This document shows positions 1 to 8,784 of a stretch of 64,000 nt of DNA, in pieces. The notes beneath the pieces are model-generated. The model was not told where the DNA came from and made no database searches. It worked only from the letters and a program-made list of their open reading frames with translations. The stretch is from the NCBI GenBank assembly GCA_044508835.1, contig JBIQHD010000003.1, positions 1-64,000 of the forward strand, written 5' to 3'. Both the position numbers and the translations under genes were made by a program. Position 1 is the stretch's first letter; each line of letters opens with the position of its first letter. This stretch comes from JAKFDI01 sp044508835 (GTDB taxonomy: Bacteria; Pseudomonadota; Gammaproteobacteria; Burkholderiales; Burkholderiaceae_C).

Positions 1-240
1 AACCAGGCAAACCGGACCAAGCCCAACACGCTTCGACAGGCTCAGCGCGAACGGGCCGGGTGGGGCGAACGCTTCGATACCTCAGCGCGAACGGGTTTCG
101 TGCGGAAGAGTCGGGTGAGCGCGCCAGGCGCTTCGACAAGCTCAGCGCGAACGGGCCCTCAGTGAACGGAGCTTCGATGAACGGAGCTTCGGTGAACGGA
201 CGCCCGGCGACGAACGACGCTTCGCCAAGGCGAAGCCTCG
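1..240. repeat. Cluster of degenerate 24-bp extragenic repeats
   Basis: Three copies of a 24-mer of the form CTTCGACARGCTCAGCGCGA followed by ACGG lie at 31-54, 71-94 (degenerate) and 131-154. Shortened pieces (GTGAACGGA, GCTTCGATGA) follow up to about 240. Read on the other strand this resembles the common proteobacterial repeat containing CTGAGCCTGTCGAAG. No gene is supported here. The tract lies just past the 3' end of the ABC ATPase gene, where such extragenic repeats usually sit. Confidence 0.6.
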
Positions 241-249
241 CATTCGATG

Positions 250-1068
250 TCAGCATGCATGCCGGCGCTGCCGCGCCGCCTCCAGGGGAACGACCGTGGG
301 CGCATCCTCCGCACCCGCCGCGGCACAAGACGACGCCACCGGCAACCCGAACGCCTCGCGCACCGCCGGCGCGGCCAGGAGCTGCGCCGTGGTCGCCGCG
401 ACCCAGGCCTCGTCGCGCGCCGCATGGTCGCGCGCCAGGCGCCAGCGCCACACGACGCGCCCCGGCGACGCGGCCATGACGCAGATCTCGTCGGCCAGCT
501 TCACCGCCTCCGACAGGTCGTGGGTGATGAGCAGCATCGCCACGCCGCGCCCGCGCTGCTCGGCGCGCAGCAGCGCGTGCAGCTCGGTGCGCAGGCCGAT
601 GTCGAGCGCGGCGAAGGGCTCGTCCAGCAGCAGCAGGTCGGGCTCGATGGCCAGCGCGCGCGCCAGCGCCACGCGGCTTTGCATGCCGCCCGACAGCGCG
701 CTCGGGTACAGCGCCAGGTCGGCGTTCGCCAGGCCCATGCGCAGCGCCAGCTCGCGTGCGCGGCGCTCGCGCTCGGCGCGGCCGGTGCCCAGCGCCTTCA
801 GGCCGAGCGCGATGTTCTGCAGCGCCGTCTTCCAGGGCAGCAGGCGCGGCTGCTGGAACACGCAGGCCGGGCGCGCGAAGCCGTTGTCGATGCGCCCCTC
901 CTGCCGCGCCGCCAGCCCCGCGACGAGGTGCAGCGCCGTGGTCTTGCCGCAGCCCGAGGGGCCGACCAGCGCCAGCGTGCGGCCGGCGTCGAGCGTGAAG
1001 CCCACGTCGTCCAGCACGGTGCGCGCGCCGAAGGCATGCGACAGGCCGCTCACCTCCAAGGTTGTCAT
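250..1068 (-). CDS. ABC transporter ATP-binding protein, NitT/TauT (SsuB/TauB) type
   Basis: This 272-residue nucleotide-binding subunit would power the permease and binding protein encoded just upstream. Walker A GPSGCGKTT is at residues 36-44, the Q-loop region at FQQPRLLPW (71-79), the signature LSGGMQ at 125-130 and Walker B LLLLDEP at 145-151. Length and the FQQPRLLPW segment fit the nitrate/sulfonate/taurine ATPase family. It is the last gene of the Fur-box operon and is separated from the permease by 82 nt that hold a perfect hairpin. The substrate is not evident; the iron-type promoter and co-transcribed TonB receptor argue against simple sulfonate uptake. The C-terminal about 40 residues are divergent and run toward the repeat cluster. 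Confidence 0.88.
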   Translation of the reverse strand: MTTLEVSGLSHAFGARTVLDDVGFTLDAGRTLALVGPSGCGKTTALHLVAGLAARQEGRIDNGFARPACVFQQPRLLPWKTALQNIALGLKALGTGRAERERRARELALRMGLANADLALYPSALSGGMQSRVALARALAIEPDLLLLDEPFAALDIGLRTELHALLRAEQRGRGVAMLLITHDLSEAVKLADEICVMAASPGRVVWRWRLARDHAARDEAWVAATTAQLLAAPAVREAFGLPVASSCAAAGAEDAPTVVPLEAARQRRHAC

Positions 1069-1096
1069 GACCGCCCCTCGTGCGATGAGTACATCG

Positions 1097-1119
1097 CCCG
1101 ATCCCCCGAGGGGATCGGG
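1097..1119. repeat. Perfect 10-bp inverted repeat between permease and ATPase genes
   Basis: CCCGATCCCC (1097-1106), loop CGA, then GGGGATCGGG (1110-1119). It lies inside the operon, between the permease stop and the ATPase start. It has no T-tract, so an intrinsic terminator is unlikely. A REP-like element or an mRNA-stability hairpin that lowers ATPase expression is more plausible. Confidence 0.55.
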
Positions 1120-1150
1120 CCTTGCTTGGGGCGGCCCGGCGCGGCGGCCC

Positions 1151-1942
1151 TCATCGCGCCGCCTCCCGCCACTTCTCCAGCTCGCGCTTGATGGGTTCGA
1201 GCAGCAGGTACTCCAGCGCCAGCAGCACGCCCAGCACCGCCACCACCCAGGCCAGCGCGCCGGCGGTGTCCAGGTGCGAGCGCGCCTGCGCGAGCGCCGC
1301 GCCCACGCCGTCGGGCGAGGACAGCAGCTCGGCCATCACCGCCACCTTCCACGAGGTGCCGAGCGCGGTGATCCACGCCGGGAACAGGTAGCTCAGCAGG
1401 TGCGGCAGCGCCACGTCCGCCATGCGCTGGCCCCAGGGCAGGCGGAAGGCGCGCGCCATGTCGGCCAGCGGCGCGTCCAGCGTGCGCGCGCCCTGCAGCG
1501 CGCCGGCGAAGACCACCGGCAGGCTGGCGACGAAGACGGTGAACACCGGCGTGCCGTCGCCGCTGCCGAACCACAGCAGCGCCAGCACCAGCCAGGCGAT
1601 GGGCGGCATGCCCAGCAGCACGGTGATCAGCGGGCGGGCGAGCATCGCCCCGCCCATCGACCAGCCGGCGCCGATGCCCAGCAGCGAGCCGACGCCCACC
1701 GCGAGGGCGAAGCCGGTGAGCGCGCGCCGGGCGGTGATGGCGAGCTCGGGCCACAGGCTCGCGTCGCCCATCCAGCCGGCCAGCGTGTCGAAGGTCGCAA
1801 GCGGCGTGGGCAGCAGCAGCGGGCCCAGCCGCTCGGCGCCGAGCTGCCAGGCGGCCAGCAGCATCAGCAGGCTGGCCACGGCGCCCCAGCCGCCCCACAG
1901 GTAGGCTGCCCAGGCACGCAGCCAGCGCAGCGGTGCGGCCAT
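1151..1942 (-). CDS. ABC transporter permease, NitT/TauT type
   Basis: The 263-residue inner-membrane permease has about six hydrophobic segments. The first runs from about residue 17 (WGAVASLLMLLAAW), and the loop PHLLSYLFPAWITALGTSWK near the C-terminal third resembles the EAA coupling loop of SsuC/TauC proteins. The start codon at 1942 overlaps the stop of the binding-protein gene in a TGATG junction, which fixes the start and implies translational coupling. A longer open frame upstream is the wrong reading frame of the binding-protein gene. It partners with the ATPase downstream and the periplasmic protein upstream. Confidence 0.87.
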   Translation of the reverse strand: MAAPLRWLRAWAAYLWGGWGAVASLLMLLAAWQLGAERLGPLLLPTPLATFDTLAGWMGDASLWPELAITARRALTGFALAVGVGSLLGIGAGWSMGGAMLARPLITVLLGMPPIAWLVLALLWFGSGDGTPVFTVFVASLPVVFAGALQGARTLDAPLADMARAFRLPWGQRMADVALPHLLSYLFPAWITALGTSWKVAVMAELLSSPDGVGAALAQARSHLDTAGALAWVVAVLGVLLALEYLLLEPIKRELEKWREAAR

Positions 1943-2937
1943 CAAAGGCCGCCGTAGAAGGCCGCGTCGGGCATCCGCCCGCCGACCAGCGCCGGGTTCT
2001 GCGCCACCAGCGCCTCGAACAGGAACTCGACGTCGCCGCGCGCCTGCCTCGCGCCCACGGCCTCGAGCGGGCTGGCGGCGATGGCGTCGGCCACGGCCTG
2101 CGCGTCCAGCCGGTCGTTGCGGCGCGCCATCGCCTCGCCGCAGGCCAGCGGCTGCGCGCGGCACTGCGCCAGCGCGGCGGCGTAGGCCTGCGCGATCTGC
2201 GCGCCCGCCGGCGCGTCGTCGCGCAGCGCGCCCAGCAGGGCGATGCCCGCCTGCGGGATGCGCGGCGGGCGGTGCAGCACGCGGGCCCATTCCTGCTGCA
2301 GGTCGACGGCGCGGTGCAGTTCGGGCGCCACCACCGAGGTGGGGAACGAGCGGGTCTTGCGCAGCGCCATCGACACCGCCGGCTCGGCCAGCAGCGCATG
2401 CTCGACGCGCCGGCCCACCAGCAGCTGCATGGCGTCCAGGGGGCTTGCGACATAGCGCAGCTTGAAGTCGCGCCGCGGGTCGAGCTGCTGCGAGCGGGCG
2501 AGCAGGCCGAACAGGATGTCGGGCATGTCGCCGCGGAAGGGCATGGCGATCTCCTCGCCGCGGAAGTCGGCCAGCGTCTTCGGCCCGGCCTGGCGCGACA
2601 CCAGCCACAGCATGCCCCAGGCCGAGACGTTGAGCAGCCGCAGCGGCACGCCGCGGTTGTAGAGGTTGGCGCCCACGTTCACCGGCACGGCCAGCACGTC
2701 GGCGCGGCCCTCGATGGCGATGAGGCGCAGCTCGTCGGGGTCGCGCCAGCCGACGAACTCCACCTTGTCGGCCAGCGCCTCGAGCCCGCCGTGCTCGGCC
2801 AGCCTGATCAGCGGCAGCGACACCGTCGCCCACGGCCCGGCCAGGCGCAGCACCGCGCGGCGCGGGGGCGTGGCGGCGCGCGCGGGCAGCACGGCCGCGG
2901 CGCAGGCCGAGGCGATCAGTTCGCGCCGGCGCAGCAT
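1942..2937 (-). CDS. ABC transporter periplasmic substrate-binding protein, NitT/TauT type
   Basis: The 331-residue protein begins with an export signal (MLRRRELIASACAAAVLPARA). The RRRE run could be a Tat motif but the h-region is short, so Sec is also possible. The rest resembles NMT1/TauA-like binding proteins, including VGWRDPDELRLIAIEGRADV and ASPLDAMQLLVGRRVEHALL. Both ends are TGATG junctions, with the TonB receptor upstream and the permease downstream. It would capture a ligand delivered to the periplasm by the co-encoded outer-membrane receptor. The ligand cannot be named from sequence. Confidence 0.85.
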   Translation of the reverse strand: MLRRRELIASACAAAVLPARAATPPRRAVLRLAGPWATVSLPLIRLAEHGGLEALADKVEFVGWRDPDELRLIAIEGRADVLAVPVNVGANLYNRGVPLRLLNVSAWGMLWLVSRQAGPKTLADFRGEEIAMPFRGDMPDILFGLLARSQQLDPRRDFKLRYVASPLDAMQLLVGRRVEHALLAEPAVSMALRKTRSFPTSVVAPELHRAVDLQQEWARVLHRPPRIPQAGIALLGALRDDAPAGAQIAQAYAAALAQCRAQPLACGEAMARRNDRLDAQAVADAIAASPLEAVGARQARGDVEFLFEALVAQNPALVGGRMPDAAFYGGL

Positions 2938-5045
2938 CAGAAGCTCCCCGTCCAGGCGACGTACAGGCTGCGCCCGGGCTCCAGCGTCTCCTGGCCCGAC
3001 ACGCCGTCGGCCAGGTGCTCGTGGTAGGCCTTGTCGGCCAGGTTGCGCAGCACCACGCGCAGGCGGTTGCGGCGGTCGATGCGCCAGGTGGCGCCGAGAT
3101 CAGCGGTGGCGAAGCCGGGCGTGGCGTTCTCGGTGCCGCGGGCGAACACGGTGGCGACGCGGTCCTGGCGGCGCACCAGGCGCAGCGTGGCGTCGGCGCG
3201 CAAGCCGCGGGCGAAGTCGCCCTCCCAGCCGATCGAGAGCTCGTCGGCCGGCATCTGGAACAGCGGCTCGTCGAGGTCGTCGTTGGTGCCGCGTACGCTG
3301 GAGAAGGCCAGGTTCAGCCAGCGCCCGGTGTCGTAGCGCCAGCGCAGCGCGGCCTCCAGCCCCGTCAGCGTGGCGCGCCCGAGGTTGACCGTCTCCTTGC
3401 ACGCGCCGGCATTGGCCGCCGGGCAGCCGTTGCTGCCGGCCGCGCCGGAGACGTCGCGCCCGGTGATGTAGTCGTCGATGCGGGTGCGGTAGGCGGCGAC
3501 GCTGTAGGAGATGCGGGCGTCCTCGCCCTTCAGGCCCAACTCGAACTGGGTGGCCGTCTCGGGGCGGATCTGCGGGTTGCCGATGTAGTAGTAGCCGTCG
3601 GCGCGCGGCGAGGCCTCGAAGCGCTCGCGCATCTCGCCGGCGCGGAAGCCCCGCGACACGTTCACGTAGGGCCGCAGCAGCGGCGCCACTTCATAGACGG
3701 CGCCCAGGCTCGCCGAGGTGGCGCTGTCGCTGCGTGACAGGCCGGTGGTGACGGCGCCGTTGGCGATCGACGCGGCGCCGCCCTTCACGCGGTCGTGGCG
3801 CAGGCCGGCCAGCAGGTTGAGCCGGCCGAGGTTCACGTCGTCCTGCAGGTACAGGCCCAGGGCCTCGATGCGGCCGTCGGCGAAGGGGTCGTTGCGCTGG
3901 AAGGCGAAGGCCGGCGGCTGCGCCAGCTCGCGGTTCGGCGCCGCTTCCATGCGCCAGGCGTTGACGCCGAACGACAGCAGGTGCTGCGGGTGCACGGCCC
4001 AGTCGGCGCGGGCGTCGACGCCGTCGGTCTGGAAGGTCACGTTCGTGCGCGCGATGTCCTGCGCCAGCGCGCCGTTGGCCCACGAATGGATGTTGCGCTC
4101 CACCTCCTGGCGCCAGGCGCGCAGGTCGAGGTTGAACGGCCGCTCGCCGGTGCCGCGCCATTCGTAGCCGACCTCGGCCAGGCGCCGCTGCTGGTTCGGC
4201 GAATGCACGGTGCTGCTGCCGACCTGCGGGTTCGGGTGCGGGCGGGTGGAGCCGGGGTACCACACGTCCTCGTCGCGCTGCTGCTGCAGCGACACGCGCA
4301 GCTGCTGGCGTGCGTCCAGCCGGTAGCGGTACTGGCCGATGAGCGCGTCGGCCTCGTAGCCGGTGCGGTCGACGCGGCCGGTGGGCGCGCGGTAGTCGTC
4401 GAAGTCGGCGAGCGAGGCGCCGAGCATCAGCGCATGGTCGCCCTGCGACAGGTTGAGCACGCCGGTGCCGCGCAGGCCGCGGCTGGCGCTGTCCACGCTC
4501 GCCCCTGCGCTCAGGCTCACGCCCGGCTCGAAGCGCGCCTGCGGCAGCCGCACGTTGATGGCGCCGCCGAGCGCGCCGGTGCCGTAGAGCACCGAGGCCG
4601 GGCCCTTGACCAGCTCCACCCGCTCGGCGAGGTCCAGCGACATGAATGACGCGATGGCGCCCGCCGGCTGGGCCGAGTTCAGCCGCATGCCGTCGACCAG
4701 CAGCACCACGCTCTCGCGCTTGAGGCCGCGGATGACCGGGTTGCGGCCCTGCGCGCCGTCGCTCGCGACCGCGAGGCCGGGCCGGCCGCGCAGCGCGTCG
4801 CCCACGGTGGGCGCGCCGCTGCGCACGAGGTCTTCGCGGTCGAGCGACTCGGTGGCGATCGGCGTCTCCAGCGCGCTCGCGGCATAGCCTTTGGCGGTGA
4901 CGTTGATCGCCGGCAGCACCACCGGGGCGGCGGGTGCCGAGGCGCTGGCGGCAGGCGGCGGGGCCGCATTCGGGTTCGTCTGGGCCATCGCCGGCACCGC
5001 CATCGCCCCGCCCAGGCCGAGGGCCACCACGCACGCTGTTCTCAT
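2937..5045 (-). CDS. TonB-dependent outer-membrane receptor, first gene of a Fur-box operon
   Basis: This 702-residue receptor has a signal peptide (about residues 1-21, ending AMAQ), a Pro/Ala linker, a TonB-box-like INVTAKG near residue 47, a plug domain with VRSGAPTVGDALRGRPGLAV, IRGLKRESVVLLVDGMR and VELVKGPASVLYGTGALGG, then a beta-barrel ending in the terminal aromatic WTGSF. It is complete. It leads a four-gene operon with an ABC importer, so outer-membrane and inner-membrane transport are co-expressed. The promoter region carries a 14/19 match to the Fur consensus. The organisation suggests a metal chelate, haem or siderophore; which one is open. Confidence 0.9.
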   Translation of the reverse strand: MRTACVVALGLGGAMAVPAMAQTNPNAAPPPAASASAPAAPVVLPAINVTAKGYAASALETPIATESLDREDLVRSGAPTVGDALRGRPGLAVASDGAQGRNPVIRGLKRESVVLLVDGMRLNSAQPAGAIASFMSLDLAERVELVKGPASVLYGTGALGGAINVRLPQARFEPGVSLSAGASVDSASRGLRGTGVLNLSQGDHALMLGASLADFDDYRAPTGRVDRTGYEADALIGQYRYRLDARQQLRVSLQQQRDEDVWYPGSTRPHPNPQVGSSTVHSPNQQRRLAEVGYEWRGTGERPFNLDLRAWRQEVERNIHSWANGALAQDIARTNVTFQTDGVDARADWAVHPQHLLSFGVNAWRMEAAPNRELAQPPAFAFQRNDPFADGRIEALGLYLQDDVNLGRLNLLAGLRHDRVKGGAASIANGAVTTGLSRSDSATSASLGAVYEVAPLLRPYVNVSRGFRAGEMRERFEASPRADGYYYIGNPQIRPETATQFELGLKGEDARISYSVAAYRTRIDDYITGRDVSGAAGSNGCPAANAGACKETVNLGRATLTGLEAALRWRYDTGRWLNLAFSSVRGTNDDLDEPLFQMPADELSIGWEGDFARGLRADATLRLVRRQDRVATVFARGTENATPGFATADLGATWRIDRRNRLRVVLRNLADKAYHEHLADGVSGQETLEPGRSLYVAWTGSF

Positions 5046-5096
5046 CGCTGTTCCTCAGATGCGCCGCCCCGTTGGCGACGTCTGCGGGCCAATCTA

Positions 5097-5115
5097 GAGA
5101 ATGAGAACAATTCTC
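5097..5115. promoter_or_regulatory. Candidate Fur box upstream of the TonB receptor operon
   Basis: GAGAATGAGAACAATTCTC is a near-palindrome matching the 19-bp Fur consensus GATAATGATAATCATTATC at 14 positions. It lies 52-70 nt upstream of the receptor start, in a stretch more AT-rich than its surroundings. This placement would allow iron-dependent repression. The assignment is by pattern only. Confidence 0.6.
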
Positions 5116-5218
5116 GTTTGATGCGGATCAAGCACGTCCTGCCGCTCTCGGCAAGCCGTTGATTTACAAGAAGTTTCAGATCGGCGAGCCGCCGCCCGCG
5201 GGAGCGGGGAAGACGCTG

Positions 5219-5968
5219 TCAGCCTTGCGGGCTTTCCGTCATGCGCTCGCAGTAGGCCTTCATCTCCTCGGGCAGCTCGGTCGGGCACATGCCGCACTGG
5301 CGGTTGCCGGGCACGGCGTGGTCGATGAACTTCGGGTAGGGCAGCTTCAGCTCGGCCATCAGCCGCACGAAGTCCTCCGGCGTGCGCTCGCCGCCCAGGC
5401 GCGGGTTGCGCGCGCGCTCCTGGGCGATGGTGGAGACGCGCCGGCCCTGGTAGTCGTGCGCCGGGTGCACCAGCTGGTCGGGCGGCAGCGTGAACAGCTT
5501 GTCGTGCACGCTGCGGTAGAGCGCCCGCGCGTCGCCGTTCTGGAAATCGGTGCGGCCGCAGCCGTCGATCAGCAGCGCGTCGCCGGTGAACACGCGCTCG
5601 CCGCAGACGTAGGCGAAGTGGCTGTCGGTGTGGCCGGGCGTGTGCAGCGGCTCGATGCGCAGGCTGCCGAGCTCGATCGGGCGGCCCTCCTCCACGCCGA
5701 TGTCGGCGCAGGGCAGGCGCTCCATGGCCGGCGCGGCGATGCGGCTGCCCACGCGCTCCTTCAGGTGCTTCGCGCCGGTGATGTGGTCGGCGTGGATGTG
5801 GGTGTCGACGGTCAGCGCGAGCCGCAGGCCGAGCTGCGCGATGGCGTCGAGGTCGCGGTCGATGGCGTTGACCACCGGGTCGACGAGCAGCGCCTGGCCG
5901 GTGGCCTCGCAGCCGATCAGGTAGGTGTAGGTGGACGACAGCGGCTCGAACAGTTGCCTGAAGATCAT
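5219..5968 (-). CDS. Persulfide dioxygenase (ETHE1-like), metallo-beta-lactamase fold
   Basis: The 249-residue enzyme is predicted to oxidise glutathione persulfide to sulfite with O2. Metal ligands are visible: HIHADH at residues 57-62, a further His in TPGHTDSHF (H113) and Asp in FTGDALLIDG (D130). GCGRTDFQ (136-143) is typical of ETHE1-type persulfide dioxygenases rather than glyoxalase II. The C-terminal PHPKF-like segment with CGMC is also usual for the family. The ATG at 5968 was chosen because CCGGAGG precedes it by about 7 nt and the product begins MIFRQLFE, the usual N-terminus. It is divergent from oligopeptidase B. Confidence 0.88.
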   Translation of the reverse strand: MIFRQLFEPLSSTYTYLIGCEATGQALLVDPVVNAIDRDLDAIAQLGLRLALTVDTHIHADHITGAKHLKERVGSRIAAPAMERLPCADIGVEEGRPIELGSLRIEPLHTPGHTDSHFAYVCGERVFTGDALLIDGCGRTDFQNGDARALYRSVHDKLFTLPPDQLVHPAHDYQGRRVSTIAQERARNPRLGGERTPEDFVRLMAELKLPYPKFIDHAVPGNRQCGMCPTELPEEMKAYCERMTESPQG

Positions 5969-6078
5969 CGGAAGCCTCCGGCGCAGGGCACAGCGGCCCA
6001 TCTTGCATCAAGGCGCGCCGCGGGGCGATGCCCGCGCGCATGCCACACTGGCCCGGTCGCCACCGCACCGAGCCGCCC

Positions 6079-8160
6079 ATGCCCCGTTCCCCCGTCCCCG
6101 CCGCCCCGGCCGCCGAACGCCGCCCCCACGACGTGAGCATCCACGGCGAGACGCGCATCGACGACTGGTTCTGGCTGCGAAACGAGGACGACCCGGCAGT
6201 CATCGCCCACCTCAAGGCCGAGAACGCCCACGCCGAGGCCTGGCTCGCGCCGCACGCCGCGCTCACGCAGGCGCTGTACGCCGAGATGCTCGCGCGCATC
6301 CAGGAGGACGACGAGGACGTGCCCTACCGCAAGGACGGCTGGTGGTACTCCACCCGCACGCTCAAGGGCCGGCAGTACCCGCTGTACGTGCGCCGCCGCG
6401 GCTCGCTGGACGCGCCGGAGGAGGTGATCCTCGACATGAACGCGCTGGCCGAGGGCAAGCCCTTCCTGCAGCTGGGCGACATCGCCGTCAGCCCCGACGG
6501 CCGGCGCCTGGCCTACTCGCTCGACGAGACCGGCGCGCTCGACAACACCCTGTACGCCCGCGACCTGGAGAGCGGCGAGGCGCTGCCGGTGTGCATCGAG
6601 AAGACCGACGGCATCGCCTGGGGCAACGACGGCCGCACGCTCTACTACCTGACCAAGGACGAGGCCAAGCGCACCCACCGGCTGTGGCGCCACGCCATCG
6701 GCGCCGGCACGCCCGACGAGCTGCTGTACCAGGAGGACGACGAGCTGTTCTGGCTGAGCCTCGGCAAGACGCTGGACAAGCGCCATGTGGTGCTCAGCGC
6801 CGACAGCAAGGACACGAGCGAGGTGCGCGTGATCGACGCCGACCGGCCCGACGCCCGGCCGCGCATCGTGCTGCCGCGCGTGACCGGGCGGGAGTACGCG
6901 CTCGATCACCGCGACGGGCGCTTCTACCTGCTGGTCAACGACACCGGGCGCAACTTCCGGCTGGTCGAGACCGACGCCGCCGCGCCCTCGCTCGAGACGG
7001 CGCGCGAGCTCATCGCCCACCGGCCGGAGGTGATGCTCGAAGACGTGGAGCTCTTCGCCACCCACATGGTCGTGAGCGAGCGCGACCGCGGCGTGCAGAA
7101 GCTGCGGGTGTGGGACTTCGCCACGGGCGAGTCGCACCACATCGCCTTCGACGAGCCGGTGTATTCCACCGGCAGCGGCGACAACGCCGAGTTCCACACC
7201 GGCACCTTCCGCCTCGAATACAGCTCCTTCGTCACGCCGCACACCGTCTACGACTACGACCTCGCCACGCGCACCCTCACCCTGAAGAAGCGCCAGCCGG
7301 TGCTGGGCGGCTACGACCCGAGCTTGTACGAATCGAAGCAGATCAGCGCCACGGCGAGCGACGGCACGGCCGTGCCGGTGTCGCTGGTGTGGCGCCGCGA
7401 CATGCGTCCGGGCGGCCCGCAGCCGTTGCTGCTCTACGCCTACGGCAGCTACGGCAGCGCGATGGACGTGTACTTCTCGTCCACCCGCGTGAGCCTGCTC
7501 GACCGCGGCGTGGTCTACGCCATCGCCCACGTGCGCGGCGGCGGCGACCTGGGCCGCACCTGGTACGACGACGGCAAGCTCGGGCGCAAGATGAACACCT
7601 TCACCGACTTCATCGCCTGCGCCGAGGCGCTGGTCGCGCAGGGCTGGACCACGCCGCGGCAGCTCGTCATCCAGGGCGGCAGCGCCGGCGGGCTGCTGAC
7701 CGGCGCGGCGACCAACCTGCGCCCCGACCTGTTCAACGCCGTGGTGGCCGAGGTGCCCTTCGTCGACGTCATCAACACCATGCTCGACGAGACGCTGCCG
7801 CTCACCGTGGGCGAATACCTCGAATGGGGCAACCCGAAGGTCGCCGCCGACTATGCGGTGATGCGCGCCTACAGCCCCTACGACAACCTGCAGCCCGGCG
7901 CCTACCCGGCGATCTACATGCGCACCAGCATCCACGACAGCCAGGTGCCCTACTGGGAGCCGGCGAAGTACGTGGCGAAGCTGCGCACGCTCAAGACCGA
8001 CGACAACCCGGTGCTGCTCACCACCAACCTCGACGCCGGCCACGGCGGCGCCTCGGGCCGCTACGACGCGCTGCGCGAGCGCGCCGAGGTGTTCACCTTC
8101 ATGCTGGTGCGCTGGGGACTCGCGGCCCCGGCCGCCTCTTCACCCGGGAGCGACGAATGA
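6079..8160 (+). CDS. ptrB: Oligopeptidase B (protease II), prolyl oligopeptidase family
   Basis: The 693-residue cytosolic serine peptidase cleaves small peptides after Arg/Lys. An N-terminal seven-bladed propeller covers roughly residues 70-400 and a C-terminal alpha/beta hydrolase domain follows. The catalytic triad is visible: Ser535 in GGSAGGLL, Asp620 in IHDSQVPYWEP and His655 in GHGGASGR. VRGGGDLGRTWYDDGK is the family segment before the nucleophile. The start at 6079 (MPRSPVPA) is preferred over an ATG 51 nt upstream because family N-termini begin near PxAERRPH; neither has a strong ribosome site. Its stop overlaps the start of the next gene in an ATGA junction. Confidence 0.93.
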   Translation: MPRSPVPAAPAAERRPHDVSIHGETRIDDWFWLRNEDDPAVIAHLKAENAHAEAWLAPHAALTQALYAEMLARIQEDDEDVPYRKDGWWYSTRTLKGRQYPLYVRRRGSLDAPEEVILDMNALAEGKPFLQLGDIAVSPDGRRLAYSLDETGALDNTLYARDLESGEALPVCIEKTDGIAWGNDGRTLYYLTKDEAKRTHRLWRHAIGAGTPDELLYQEDDELFWLSLGKTLDKRHVVLSADSKDTSEVRVIDADRPDARPRIVLPRVTGREYALDHRDGRFYLLVNDTGRNFRLVETDAAAPSLETARELIAHRPEVMLEDVELFATHMVVSERDRGVQKLRVWDFATGESHHIAFDEPVYSTGSGDNAEFHTGTFRLEYSSFVTPHTVYDYDLATRTLTLKKRQPVLGGYDPSLYESKQISATASDGTAVPVSLVWRRDMRPGGPQPLLLYAYGSYGSAMDVYFSSTRVSLLDRGVVYAIAHVRGGGDLGRTWYDDGKLGRKMNTFTDFIACAEALVAQGWTTPRQLVIQGGSAGGLLTGAATNLRPDLFNAVVAEVPFVDVINTMLDETLPLTVGEYLEWGNPKVAADYAVMRAYSPYDNLQPGAYPAIYMRTSIHDSQVPYWEPAKYVAKLRTLKTDDNPVLLTTNLDAGHGGASGRYDALRERAEVFTFMLVRWGLAAPAASSPGSDE

Positions 8161-8363
8161 ACGACGAGACCTTCAGCCACAGCATCCGCAAGCTGCTCAA
8201 GACCGCCGGCGTCGGCGCGCAGCAGGAGATCGAGCAGGCCGTGGCCAAAGCCCTCGCGGCGGGCACGATCACCGGCGAAGAGCACTTCCCCGCCACGATG
8301 ACGCTGCGCGTCGCCGGGCTGGACCTGGAAGTGGTCTACGACGGCGAGATCCGGCTGGCGTAG
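8157..8363 (+). CDS. DUF6494 family small protein
   Basis: This complete 68-residue protein (MNDETFSHSIRKLLKTAGVG ... LDLEVVYDGEIRLA) matches my memory of the DUF6494 pattern: a short helical N-terminus with SIRKxLKTxGV, QQEIEQAV in the middle and a C-terminal DGEI strand. Its function is unknown. The ATG overlaps the oligopeptidase stop by 4 nt, so it is probably translationally coupled to it. It is cytoplasmic, with no signal or membrane segment. Confidence 0.75.
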   Translation: MNDETFSHSIRKLLKTAGVGAQQEIEQAVAKALAAGTITGEEHFPATMTLRVAGLDLEVVYDGEIRLA

Positions 8364-8511
8364 CGGGCGCGCATCGGCCCGGCGCCGGTCTGTTTTTCCG
8401 GCAGATCGGCCGGCGCGGCAGCGCGCGTGCCCGCGCACCCCCGGCCTGGACCCGGCCCGGGACCGCGGTACGCGCCTTGCCCGGTGGGTGTTCGACGCCG
8501 AGGAGAAGCCG

Positions 8512-8784
8512 ATGCACACCCGCCGCCCCGCCCACGATCCCCGCTCGAACGCCGTCGACTCGCTGCTGCATTCGCGCGGCTTCGCGGCGCACGACTTCGA
8601 GGTGGCCGAGGACCGCTCGCGCGAGATCGCCGAGAGCCTGGGCCTGCCCGACGGCGCGGTGACGGTGCGCCGGCATTCCACCGGCGACGAGCGGGTGTAT
8701 GCCGCCGGCATCGGCTCGACCTGGTACGCGGCCCTGAGCGCCGACCTGGACGCCGGCCGGTTCGGCGACGCAGCCGACCTCTAG
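8512..8784 (+). CDS. Hypothetical protein, 90 residues
   Basis: I do not recognise this protein. It is polar and probably cytoplasmic, and contains two weak motifs, AVTVRRHSTGDERVYAAGIG and STWYAALSADLDAGRFGD. The start at 8512 (MHTRRPAHD) is preferred to one 24 nt upstream because GAGGAG sits 6-7 nt before it. It lies alone between DUF6494 and the large Ala-rich gene. Codon use looks like that of its neighbours. It may be a genus-restricted gene. Confidence 0.5.
   Translation: MHTRRPAHDPRSNAVDSLLHSRGFAAHDFEVAEDRSREIAESLGLPDGAVTVRRHSTGDERVYAAGIGSTWYAALSADLDAGRFGDAADL

Noticed and set aside
8370..8410. CCGGCGCCGG followed by TTTTT as a terminator after DUF6494
   Set aside because: The palindrome has no room for a loop and would leave a 3-bp stem.
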